From NCBI RefSeq assembly GCF_011030405.1, contig NZ_JAAJTJ010000008.1, forward strand, positions 1 to 64,000: a DNA stretch of 64,000 nt, read 5' to 3'. Of the stretch, positions 45,721 to 53,712 are shown piece after piece; position 1 is the first letter of the stretch, and every line of letters starts with the position of its first letter. The notes beneath the pieces were generated by a model. That model saw only the letters and a list, made by a program, of their open reading frames with translations, was not told the DNA's origin and made no database searches. Source of the stretch: Parapedobacter sp. SGR-10 (GTDB taxonomy: Bacteria > Bacteroidota > Bacteroidia > Sphingobacteriales > Sphingobacteriaceae). A program made the translations under genes and the position numbers.

Positions 45721-47121
45721 TTAATAGTCGGGATTTGGTTCTATAATACCATTACCCAACACAATCTCACCAATAGGGATAGGGAAAAAATAATGCCTAT
45801 TTGTAATGGTAAGGTTGGGCTTTAACCTTTCGATCTCTTCTTTTAATTTGCCTGTCCTTGTCAAATCATAATATCTGTGTGCTTCCCATAAGAACTCAAA
45901 TCTTCGCTCTTCTAAGATAGCCGCCAGTACCTCTTCCTGGGTAACCGCATCGGTACCAAGTAAAGCAGCTCTGTTTCTGACAGCGTTTAAATCATGAATA
46001 GCACCTTGCAGCTCTGTACCACCCAACTGTGCTTTAGCTTCAGCTCTTATCAAATATTGCTCAGCTATCCGCAATACATAGATTGGATCTGTAGCGGGAC
46101 TTCTATAATAAAGAGAGCCCGCATACTGTGTAACACCTCCCTGAACTTCGCTATCCAGGAAAGCCACTCTTCCGCCACCTGTTGAAGGATTCAGTAAAAA
46201 GTTTACCACATCATCGGTAGGCCGAAATCTATATTCCCCTCCCTTAGACAAAAGAGTCATCGTTGTTCTCAAACTACTATTGGGATTTTGAGCAGAAAAT
46301 GCAAGTTCAAAAATAGATTCTCGGGTTTGAACCACATTGTTTTTAAACCATACGGAGAAAGGAGCTAGCAACTCATAATTAGCATTTAAATTAATGACAT
46401 CCGTTGCGTATTTAATCGCATCCCCCCATTGTTTATTATACAGGTGATAACGCGCCCTAAGCGCCCATACACTATGTCGGGTAGCACGTATCCTGTTTAC
46501 GGTTACATTTGCGGGCAGCAAGTTTTCGGCAGCTTCAAGATCTGTTAATACCTGTGCGTACGTGTCAGCGAGACTGCTCCTGGGAATCTTGCCATCTATA
46601 ACAGCATCCGTAGTCGGAGTCAACTTTAAAGGAACTCCACCAAAGGCTCTGGCCAGGTCAAAATAAGCCAAAGCTCTGATAAAATGTGCTTCTCCCAATG
46701 CTGTATTCTTGTCTGCTTCCGAAAGATTGACGTCTGTTATCCCGGGAGCCTTTTCAATAATATGATTAGCCGCATTAATGGTCCGGTAAATAGCAGACCA
46801 CGTACTGCCAAAATCAGCGTCCTCGGGCAGAAAGTTCAATTCCGCCGTATTGTTGAATACTTGATATACGACATTCCCACTAGGTACAAACCCGAGGCGG
46901 GTATAATTCCCATAATAGTCTGCAAGTGTACGGTAAACACCCCTCAATGCAGTATTTAAGGAAGCACGGTCTACTATGGTAGATTCATCTGAAACATTAG
47001 CTTTTGGCTCTATATCCAAAAAACCTGAACAGGAAGAGACAGCTAATAAGCCCGTAATTAATATACAGACAATTATAGATTGCTCTTTTTTCTTTCTAAA
47101 GAATATTTTTATAGCTTTCAT
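45721..47121 (-). CDS. SusD/RagB-family outer membrane lipoprotein
   Basis: Nutrient-binding partner of the SusC-type channel directly upstream (26 bp gap). A basic N-terminus (MKAIKIFFRKKKEQS) and a hydrophobic core lead to the lipobox LLAVSSCSGFLDIEPKANVS. Helical TPR-like blocks include GEAHFIRALAYFDLARAFGGV and the C-terminal EERRFEFLWEAHRYYDLTRTGK. It ends IIEPNPDY, the typical SusD end. At 466 aa it is among the shorter members, as in SusD proteins that bind small ligands. No glycoside hydrolase is in the operon, so the ligand need not be a glycan. Confidence 0.93.
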   Translation of the reverse strand: MKAIKIFFRKKKEQSIIVCILITGLLAVSSCSGFLDIEPKANVSDESTIVDRASLNTALRGVYRTLADYYGNYTRLGFVPSGNVVYQVFNNTAELNFLPEDADFGSTWSAIYRTINAANHIIEKAPGITDVNLSEADKNTALGEAHFIRALAYFDLARAFGGVPLKLTPTTDAVIDGKIPRSSLADTYAQVLTDLEAAENLLPANVTVNRIRATRHSVWALRARYHLYNKQWGDAIKYATDVINLNANYELLAPFSVWFKNNVVQTRESIFELAFSAQNPNSSLRTTMTLLSKGGEYRFRPTDDVVNFLLNPSTGGGRVAFLDSEVQGGVTQYAGSLYYRSPATDPIYVLRIAEQYLIRAEAKAQLGGTELQGAIHDLNAVRNRAALLGTDAVTQEEVLAAILEERRFEFLWEAHRYYDLTRTGKLKEEIERLKPNLTITNRHYFFPIPIGEIVLGNGIIEPNPDY

Positions 47122-47147
47122 TTCTTTATCTTTTTAAACTCATAAGA

Positions 47148-50100
47148 TCACAAAGTGATATTAACACCGAATTGAATGGTTCTAGGTGTAGGAGGTGATG
47201 CAAAGTCATATCCCTGAATATTTTGGTTCTCTCCTCGTTCAATCCGGGTTTCAGGATCAGCTCCCAAATATTTGGTCAACAGCCATAGATTGGTTCCAGT
47301 CACATAAACTCTTAATTGTGTATTTCTGACCGGAGGTAGTGTATAACCAAGAGTAAGGTTCCTAAGTCTTAGAAAAGAGGCATCTTCAAAAAATCTGCTG
47401 ATTTCCTGTCTATTATAGTTTTTAAGTGCCAATCTGGGGACATCTGTTATGTCTCCTGGATTTCGCCAGCGATCCAATTGTGTTACAGTGAGCGCTCTTG
47501 TATCGCCCAATGTTCCACCGTGCTCATTCAAAAGTCTGTTATGATTCCACAAGCGGTTTCCATAAGAAAATGTAAAAAGGAAATTTAAATCGAAAGATTT
47601 GTAACTCAGGTTATTCGTAAGCCCACCAAAAAACTTAGGCCAGGCGTCACCTACTACTTTTCTATCGTCGGTGGTTATATTGCCATCTTTATTCACATCT
47701 TCAAATACCAAATCGCCCGTTTGAGGGTCTACTCCCAATACATTGTACAACCAATAAGAATATAGGGCAACGCCTTGTTCTATCCTTGAAAATCTTTCAT
47801 ATAGAATTGGTTCGGGCAATACCTCAACTTTATTGATGTTTTGTGAAATATTGAAGGAAGATTTCCACTTAAATCCTTTTCGGTCGATATTGACCGTGTT
47901 TACTGTAAATTCAAAGCCTTTGTTACTGAGTTCTCCAAAGTTGGTCAGATAAGAGCTAAAACCTGTAGAACCGGGAACCGGTATTTGTAACAGGGCATCG
48001 GTTGTATATTTATTATAATAATTAACCTCAAATCCTAAACGACCGTTAAGAAACAAGGCATCCAGTCCAACATTAAACTGGGTAGTTTTTTCCCATCGTA
48101 AGTTAGGATTAGCCAACTGAAGTGGTCTGGTTCCCGGCAGTTCGGAGGTTCCTCCATCAGGATAGCCCGCTCCGGCAGTCCACAGTCCCCTTGCACCAAA
48201 ATCACTAATTCCGTTTTGGTTTCCTGCAGCACCATAACTTGTTCTTAATTTCAGATGATTGACAACTGAAACACCGGAAAACAGTTTTTCATTACTGATG
48301 ATCCATGCGGCACCCACAGAAGGGAAATAGCCCCATCTGTTTTTACTGGCAAATTTAGAGGATCCATCAGCTCTGAACGTAGCTTCAAACAAATACTTAT
48401 CATTAAAACCATAATTTAACCTACTAAACACAGATACCAGGTTATTTTTACTCCAAGTCTCATCTGCTGTCTGATTGGCTGCCGCTGAAATCAATGTAAA
48501 CTGATTATTTGGAAAGTTCGTTCCTCGCGCATAAGTGCTTTTTACGAGACTGGTCTGAATATGGTTTCCTACTATAAAATTAAAGCTATGCTTCCCATTG
48601 ATCGTGTTTTTATACGTCAAAGTTTGCTCATTTACGGCAAAATCTGACTGCGTGAGGCTTGAAATCGCCTCTCCGTTAGCAGCTGTCCCCCTGATGATAT
48701 TGGTATTCCAATATTCATTTTCCTCATATAGGTTATAGTCCAGGCTAAAGCTACTCGTGAACACCCACTTCGGTGAAATCTCGTATTGTCCGTGCAGATC
48801 TCCTACGTAATGGTTACTTATAGTGTGTGCGTCATAATTTTCGATTAATTGAGCAATATTATCGAAGTTTGACCATCTCAAAGGCCTGCCATCTTCATCA
48901 TAGATAGGAAGAGTTGTGGGAATATCTACTGAAGATTGGTATAGAGCTCCTGTTCCTCCACTGCCAACGGCTCTACCTATCGTCCGGTTACTTCTCGATA
49001 GCGTATTACTCATTCCTATCTTTAATCTTTCATTTATTTTCTGATCTATATTAACCTTCAGGCTGGAACGGTTAAATGCCATGGGTCTCCATATACCGTC
49101 CTGATTAGAATGTCCTATCCCTATATAATAACTTGTACTTTGGCCTCCTCCCCTTACCGAAGCATCGTAGTTTTGTAGCTTGGCATTACGAAAAAGAATG
49201 GATAAGCGATCATAAGTTTTTTGGTCCTCGGGCAATCCCTTGCCGCTCTCTCTCGTATAGAGAGGCGCCAATCCCTCATTGGCCCTATACTCTTCTACCA
49301 ATTCAGCATGTTGAGGACCCGTTACCAATTTCCACCTTTGTGATTCCGGAACCCAACCCACACCTTGGGAAAGGTTAAAGTCTAATTTTGGTTTTTGATC
49401 AAAATTACCTCGTTTAGTAGTCACAATAACAACACCATTGGCCCCTCTGGAACCGTAAATAGCAATAGCAGAAGCATCTTTTAAAACTTCTATACTCTCA
49501 ATGTCATTTGGATTTATATCTGCAAGAGGGGATACACCCCGGTCCGCTCCGATCTGCTGAAGTGACGTATTGTTCACAAAAATACCATCAATAATATACA
49601 AAGGATCATTGCTCGAGTTAATAGATGTAGCCCCTCGTACTCTAATAAATGTATTAGAGCCCGGAATCCCCGTTCCTCCATTTATCCATACACCCGCAGT
49701 AGTTCCCTGTATCTGTGTATCAAAGGTTGACTCCGGAATTGTTTTTGTATTTGTCGGATCTATTTTGGACACTGACCCAATCAGGTTTTTCTTTTCCTGC
49801 GTGCCATACCCGACGACGACCACTTCTTCCAGACTTTGGTCTTTCCGATCCAATTCGATTGTAGCCGGTGATTCGGACAGTACCAACTTCTTTGATTCAT
49901 ATCCCAAATAAGATACGATAACTGTAAAAGGTAATTTTTGTCCCGTAACAAATGCAAAACGCCCATGACGATCCGTCTTCACGCTGTGGGTTACCGCCTC
50001 TAACTGGATAGTGGCTCCTTCGATAGGTCTTTTGGTGTCCGTATCGACTACCTGACCTACCAAGGTCGCATTGATAATAGGTTTTGTCTCCTGTGATCTT

Positions 50101-50168
50101 GCCCCTAGGGCAATGATCAAAAACAAAAAAACAGATAAAGAGTAATAGAATACTCTATAATTTTTCAT
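47148..50168 (-). CDS. SusC/RagA-family TonB-linked outer membrane transporter
   Basis: A receptor of 1006 aa. A signal peptide ends near residue 25 (GARSQ). The carboxypeptidase-D regulatory-like domain covers about 33-115 (GQVVDTDTKRPIEGATIQLE). The plug has the SusC signature SIEVLKDASAIAIYGSRGAN near 232-251. The barrel ends TIQFGVNITL. Its first 115 residues are strikingly similar to those of the upstream receptor at 50407 although the barrels belong to different subfamilies. A short leader ORF, a hairpin and a conserved 18-bp element lie between that gene and this start. Confidence 0.95.
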   Translation of the reverse strand: MKNYRVFYYSLSVFLFLIIALGARSQETKPIINATLVGQVVDTDTKRPIEGATIQLEAVTHSVKTDRHGRFAFVTGQKLPFTVIVSYLGYESKKLVLSESPATIELDRKDQSLEEVVVVGYGTQEKKNLIGSVSKIDPTNTKTIPESTFDTQIQGTTAGVWINGGTGIPGSNTFIRVRGATSINSSNDPLYIIDGIFVNNTSLQQIGADRGVSPLADINPNDIESIEVLKDASAIAIYGSRGANGVVIVTTKRGNFDQKPKLDFNLSQGVGWVPESQRWKLVTGPQHAELVEEYRANEGLAPLYTRESGKGLPEDQKTYDRLSILFRNAKLQNYDASVRGGGQSTSYYIGIGHSNQDGIWRPMAFNRSSLKVNIDQKINERLKIGMSNTLSRSNRTIGRAVGSGGTGALYQSSVDIPTTLPIYDEDGRPLRWSNFDNIAQLIENYDAHTISNHYVGDLHGQYEISPKWVFTSSFSLDYNLYEENEYWNTNIIRGTAANGEAISSLTQSDFAVNEQTLTYKNTINGKHSFNFIVGNHIQTSLVKSTYARGTNFPNNQFTLISAAANQTADETWSKNNLVSVFSRLNYGFNDKYLFEATFRADGSSKFASKNRWGYFPSVGAAWIISNEKLFSGVSVVNHLKLRTSYGAAGNQNGISDFGARGLWTAGAGYPDGGTSELPGTRPLQLANPNLRWEKTTQFNVGLDALFLNGRLGFEVNYYNKYTTDALLQIPVPGSTGFSSYLTNFGELSNKGFEFTVNTVNIDRKGFKWKSSFNISQNINKVEVLPEPILYERFSRIEQGVALYSYWLYNVLGVDPQTGDLVFEDVNKDGNITTDDRKVVGDAWPKFFGGLTNNLSYKSFDLNFLFTFSYGNRLWNHNRLLNEHGGTLGDTRALTVTQLDRWRNPGDITDVPRLALKNYNRQEISRFFEDASFLRLRNLTLGYTLPPVRNTQLRVYVTGTNLWLLTKYLGADPETRIERGENQNIQGYDFASPPTPRTIQFGVNITL

Positions 50169-50200
50169 ACTTTCGAAGAGTTAATAGTGAATACTTACAA

Positions 50201-50218
50201 GCCGCAACTCCAATTGAA
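50201..50218 (-). promoter_or_regulatory. Conserved leader element, copy 3 (before susC)
   Basis: On the minus strand it reads TTCAATTGGAGTTGCGGC, a variant of the 16-mer TTCAATTGGCGTTGGC found twice upstream of the other receptor. It is flanked by pairing arms TACAAG/CTTGTA (seen from the minus strand as ACAAG...CTTGT), so the element would sit in a loop. The ATG follows after about 30 nt, as in copy 2. Confidence 0.5.
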
Positions 50219-50245
50219 GACTTGTAACATTATTAATTAAAGAGA

Positions 50246-50282
50246 GAAGCTATAGGGAAATGAATTTTTCCCTATATGCTTC
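50246..50282 (-). terminator. Hairpin between leader ORF and susC (attenuator-like)
   Basis: The perfect arms TATAGGGAAA and TTTCCCTATA (50251-50260, 50267-50276) extend outward by GAAGC/GCTTC with one bulged base. It is placed 23 nt after the leader ORF stop, where an attenuator would lie. It is AU-rich, and the T-tract on the minus strand is weak (CTTCTCTCTTT). Confidence 0.5.
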
Positions 50283-50304
50283 CAAAAGAGAAATAGAATT
50301 CTTT

Positions 50305-50385
50305 TTAACCATGCATTCGCATCCGCCAACAAAGACAAAATATGACCGGAAGGTTGTCGTTTGTAGTTTTTCTGTATATTTTCAT
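50305..50385 (-). CDS. Leader ORF A, 26 aa with Cys/RMRM end
   Basis: A short ORF starting ATG 21 nt after the upstream receptor's stop codon. The peptide starts MKIYRKTTND and ends CLCWRMRMHG. A second short ORF before the other receptor ends CLSIRMRMCL, so the C-terminal motif (Cys, then RMRM) is shared while the N-terminal halves differ. It is followed by a hairpin and a conserved element before susC. The arrangement is that of a translated leader peptide controlling the downstream gene; a cysteine- or sulfur-responsive role is inference. It is too short for ordinary gene calling. Confidence 0.5.
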   Translation of the reverse strand: MKIYRKTTNDNLPVIFCLCWRMRMHG

Positions 50386-50406
50386 TCTTTTCGTATTGTA
50401 TAGTTT

Positions 50407-53028
50407 TTACCTGAGATTATACCTTAGCGTCACACCATAGGTCAAAGGATCCCCCACTACACTGGCATATTGTCCATAGTTACCGGGAGCAGCCAGCAAT
50501 TGTTCGTGGTAATCTGTATCTGTCAGGTTACGGCTCCAGACAAAGACTGATACTCCGTTAGATGCGTTGAAACCGAGACGAGCATTCAATAAGCTGTATG
50601 CAGGAATGTTCAATACGGTGGATGGTGTAGCACTTGACGAGAACTCCGAACGGAAGAACAAATCAGCCCCTAAGAAATAAGAACCGTCCAATCCAATCAG
50701 ATTTCCTGCCTGTGTCAGTTCTGTGCCAAAAGAACCCGCCCATTTCGAGATACCGGGCAATCTCTGTCCGGAAACATCTTTGGAGTATACTTGTGCACCA
50801 TCTACAGCCTTACCTGTTTCCTCCAAGGGGAGCGGTGCATTTTTGAAAGTCACATACTTGCCGTCTGTATAAGCTAATGCTGCATTGATACGTAAGAAAT
50901 TCCATGGCCGGTAGCTGCCGTCTATCTCCAAACCTTGTACACGTACTTTTTCCGCATTCGCCAGATACCCACGATTCACACTTGGATCCGGCGACTGTAC
51001 TTGGATTTGATAGTCATCGATATTGGTCTGATAAGCAGTGATATTGAAAAAAGTATTTCTTGTGGGACTGGTCTTTACCCCAATCTCAAAATGATTCACG
51101 GCCTCTGGCTTGACGACGGCCAAGTCTGTATCCGGCTGCCCGCTGCCATCCGTCTTATTCAACAGTCCGCCCACATTCACACCAATAGGCTTATAGCTAC
51201 GCGAATATGTCGCGTACGCATTATACAATGGTGTAAATCTATATTGCACAGTCAGCTGCCCTGAAAAATTAGTTTCATCATCATCCACATTAAATTGCTG
51301 GTCTACATACACAGCATTCCTTAGCTTGAGCTGATCTGCCGTAAAGCCGCTTACATCCCCTTCCGAGTAGGCCTTCCTATCATAGTCCACTATCTTCTTG
51401 TCATAATTGTATCGAATACCAGGCAATACGTGCAATTGTTCTGTCACTTTCCAATCTAACTGACCGAAAGCAGCCAAACTTGTGCTTTTGATACCATAAT
51501 TGGTTCGGATACCCACTCCTGAAAAAAGCCCTGGTGTTAAGTAATCTGTAGCGGCGGCATTATTTTGCGCAAAACGACCATAGGCATCCCCCACTTCTTC
51601 CGTATGGACAGGGTCTGTCCGCAGATTTTGCCATAGACCAAACAAACCAACGACTCCACTCAATTTATCATTGATTTCACCAGCATATCTGAATTCTTGC
51701 GAGTATTGATCATGCTTAGAATTTCCGGCCGAAATGGTATAGACCGGAATACCCAGATAGTCTCTATCATTCAACGGCACCCAATCCCAATAACGCCATG
51801 CCGTAGTCGAAGTTAGCGTTCCGTTACCAATTTTGTAATCTACATTTAAGGCAGCACCTCCCAATTCATTGTCTGCTCTGGAACGTGTATCCAGATCAAT
51901 CTTTCTTTCAAAGGCACTTGAGTAAGGAATTTTATAACCTAGATCTTCTATAATTTTATTAAACTGTCTGTGTGCCGAGCGCTCGTTAGCCGTGACACCG
52001 GCCACAGCCCATCCATAGCCATCAGGTCTCTGTTTTGTCACATCTCCTGACAAGGAAATCTTCAAATCTTCCGCAGGAGTAAACAGCAACTGCCCTCTAA
52101 GGCCTAAGTTGTTGATGTCATTAATCTGACGATCTGTTGCAACATTATATAGGGTCCCGTCCCGTTGTGTACCCGAAAAAGATATACGGGCAGCTAATAA
52201 ATCCTTGATGAGCCCCCCAGAAATGGATGTTCTGGCCTGAATATGACCGTAATTGCCATAGCTAGCTTCAAAAGTCGCTTCAGGATTAAATGACGGAAGT
52301 CTGGATGTAATATTGAATGCTCCGGCTGTTGTGTTTTTTCCAAACAAAGTTCCTTGTGGTCCCCTAAGAACCTCCACCTGCTCTATATCAATAAAATCCA
52401 ATGCAGTAGCTGCAGGACGAGCGAGATATACACCATCCAAATAAAAGCCGACACCCGGATCGATACCATCATTGGTCAGACCATAAGTAGAGCCCAACCC
52501 ACGGATATTCAATGTAGTATTTCGCGGATTAGAAGCGTATAATTGTACAGTAGGAATCAGTTCTTTCAAACGGTTTACGTTGAAAGCACCCGCGTCCTCT
52601 ATAGCAGCACCTCTGACAATAGAAACCGGAATTGGAATGTCTTGAAGCTGTTCCGAACGACGACGCGAAGTAACCGTTACCTCGCTTATAGACTCCACCA
52701 ATGGCGTCAATTCAATCGTAGCAGGAGATGTCTCCACCACGATTCTCTTTTTTTGATAACCTACATAAGAGACTATCAACGTAAATGGTAATTTTTGCCC
52801 GGTCACAAATTGAAAATCTCCGTTTGCATCTGTACGCACACTGTGTGTTACAGCCTCTAATTGTACAGTAACGCCTTGTAGGGCACGTTTTGAATAAGCA
52901 TCGACAACTTTTCCAGTCAATGATGCATTGATGATAGGTTTGGGTTCGATTTGAGCCTGGGATTGAAAATTCGTCGCAATGATGACAAAAACTACCAGGA
53001 ATATCCGGAAAAATCCGTTATTTTTCAT
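50407..53028 (-). CDS. TonB-dependent receptor, classical (non-SusC) barrel with CarboxypepD regulatory-like N-domain
   Basis: Outer membrane receptor of 873 aa when started at the ATG at 53028 (MKNNGFFRIFLVVFVIIATN). The longer frame back to 53103 runs through an untranslated conserved element and is rejected. A signal peptide ends near FQSQAQ. The regulatory-like domain covers about 30-115 (GKVVDAYSKRALQGVTVQLE). The plug covers about 125-240 with DIEQVEVLRGPQGTLFGKNT, typical of siderophore/small-ligand receptors rather than SusC. The C-terminal barrel ends YGVTLRYNLR. Its N-domain is nearly the same as that of the SusC protein at 47148. It is the first large gene of the operon. The ligand is unknown; the promoter suggests sulfur control. 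Confidence 0.9.
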   Translation of the reverse strand: MKNNGFFRIFLVVFVIIATNFQSQAQIEPKPIINASLTGKVVDAYSKRALQGVTVQLEAVTHSVRTDANGDFQFVTGQKLPFTLIVSYVGYQKKRIVVETSPATIELTPLVESISEVTVTSRRRSEQLQDIPIPVSIVRGAAIEDAGAFNVNRLKELIPTVQLYASNPRNTTLNIRGLGSTYGLTNDGIDPGVGFYLDGVYLARPAATALDFIDIEQVEVLRGPQGTLFGKNTTAGAFNITSRLPSFNPEATFEASYGNYGHIQARTSISGGLIKDLLAARISFSGTQRDGTLYNVATDRQINDINNLGLRGQLLFTPAEDLKISLSGDVTKQRPDGYGWAVAGVTANERSAHRQFNKIIEDLGYKIPYSSAFERKIDLDTRSRADNELGGAALNVDYKIGNGTLTSTTAWRYWDWVPLNDRDYLGIPVYTISAGNSKHDQYSQEFRYAGEINDKLSGVVGLFGLWQNLRTDPVHTEEVGDAYGRFAQNNAAATDYLTPGLFSGVGIRTNYGIKSTSLAAFGQLDWKVTEQLHVLPGIRYNYDKKIVDYDRKAYSEGDVSGFTADQLKLRNAVYVDQQFNVDDDETNFSGQLTVQYRFTPLYNAYATYSRSYKPIGVNVGGLLNKTDGSGQPDTDLAVVKPEAVNHFEIGVKTSPTRNTFFNITAYQTNIDDYQIQVQSPDPSVNRGYLANAEKVRVQGLEIDGSYRPWNFLRINAALAYTDGKYVTFKNAPLPLEETGKAVDGAQVYSKDVSGQRLPGISKWAGSFGTELTQAGNLIGLDGSYFLGADLFFRSEFSSSATPSTVLNIPAYSLLNARLGFNASNGVSVFVWSRNLTDTDYHEQLLAAPGNYGQYASVVGDPLTYGVTLRYNLR

Positions 53029-53064
53029 ATTTTTATACAGTTTAATGATGGATACTTTACAAGT

Positions 53065-53080
53065 GCCAACGCCAATTGAA
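53065..53080 (-). promoter_or_regulatory. Conserved leader element, copy 2 (before the TonB receptor)
   Basis: The minus-strand 16-mer TTCAATTGGCGTTGGC is identical to copy 1 at 53286 and closely related to copy 3 at 50201. It is flanked by inverted arms ACAAGT and ACTTGT. It lies between the hairpin at 53106 and the receptor ATG. Confidence 0.5.
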
Positions 53081-53105
53081 TACTTGTTTTCATGATTAGA
53101 CAAGA

Positions 53106-53124
53106 GGGGAAGCCTAGCTTCCCC
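53106..53124 (-). terminator. Strong GC hairpin between leader ORF and TonB receptor (attenuator-like)
   Basis: The 8-bp perfect arms GGGGAAGC and GCTTCCCC have a 3-nt loop. On the minus strand the sequence after it is TCTTGTCTAATC, only partly T-rich. It lies 30 nt after the stop of leader ORF B, as in an attenuator. Confidence 0.6.
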
Positions 53125-53154
53125 TTTCCTGTCAGATGTTAAGAGAAAGAAGAT

Positions 53155-53256
53155 TTATAGACACATTCGCATTCGAATGGACAAACAGTATAGATGAATA
53201 AGATCAGTGTTACCGTGAACCGATCTACGGTTGATTTGATAGTAGTTTTTTTTCAT
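53155..53256 (-). CDS. Leader ORF B, 33 aa with Cys/RMRM end
   Basis: A short ORF (ATG at 53256) about 50 nt downstream of the -7 element TATATTTG. The peptide starts MKKNYYQINR and ends CLSIRMRMCL, matching the CLCWRMRMHG end of leader ORF A before susC. A strong hairpin follows 30 nt after its stop, then the conserved element copy 2, then the receptor start. The recurring C-terminal motif in the same position relative to hairpin and receptor is the main evidence that it is translated. Confidence 0.5.
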   Translation of the reverse strand: MKKNYYQINRRSVHGNTDLIHLYCLSIRMRMCL

Positions 53257-53285
53257 GTTTTTGTTTAAAATGTATACTTATTGTT

Positions 53286-53301
53286 GCCAACGCCAATTGA
53301 A
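53286..53301 (-). promoter_or_regulatory. Conserved leader element, copy 1 (before leader ORF B)
   Basis: The exact 16-mer TTCAATTGGCGTTGGC of copy 2 occurs just downstream of the promoter's -7 box and 30 nt before the leader ORF ATG. Here the flanking arms are TTGTT/AACAA instead of ACAAG/CTTGT. Confidence 0.45.
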
Positions 53302-53310
53302 CGAACAAGG

Positions 53311-53357
53311 CAAATATACAAACATTTTTTATAAAGTCTACTAAATTGGTAGATTTT
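53311..53357 (-). promoter_or_regulatory. Promoter with dyad operator (sulfur-type) of the receptor operon
   Basis: The -7 element TATATTTG (53311-53318) matches the Bacteroidota consensus. A 25-bp dyad starts 14 nt upstream (53333-53357); read on the plus strand it is AAAGTCTA, 9 nt, TAGATTTT. The same dyad with the same spacing occurs upstream of the TauE/SafE-like gene. The symmetric form with a short AT centre resembles sites of Rrf2-family regulators; that identification is inference. Confidence 0.65.
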
Positions 53358-53494
53358 ATATACAAAACAATCAAAAACATTATAAAACACTGATAATCAG
53401 TAATATATTTTTTTTAAATTTAATAGAAAATGATTAGACTCTCTTTGCGTATCGCCTGTATTGATTCAATTCCTACCTAATCAAACAAAACAGT

Positions 53495-53686
53495 TCACGG
53501 CTTTGTATCAGATTTGTTTCTTCGGATATCTATAAACGGACTTTTCATAAGATACCAGAATGTTTGTTTTTCATCTTGTTCAAACTCTTCTAATCCATAA
53601 TTTATTTCTTCGACAGGAATTAGCTTAAACGTTCCAAATATTCTGTCTCATGGATTGACATTCAGAATTTTATCCAATGTTTCCAT
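53495..53686 (-). pseudogene. Small degraded gene with an internal stop
   Basis: A 64-codon frame starts METLDKILNVNP, meets a TGA, and continues in the same frame as DRIFGTFKLIPVEEINYGLE, a segment with EEFEQDEKQTFWYLM, and DIRRNKSDTKP before a second stop. The downstream part has protein-like composition. No family recognised. It lies between the FISUMP gene and the receptor promoter. Confidence 0.35.
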
Positions 53687-53712
53687 TTTTTGTCATGTAT
53701 TACATTTTTTGC

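Noticed and set aside
53029..53103. N-terminal extension of the TonB receptor
   Set aside because: It reads through the conserved 16-mer element with its flanking arms and delays the signal peptide by 25 residues; the ATG at 53028 directly precedes a normal signal peptide.
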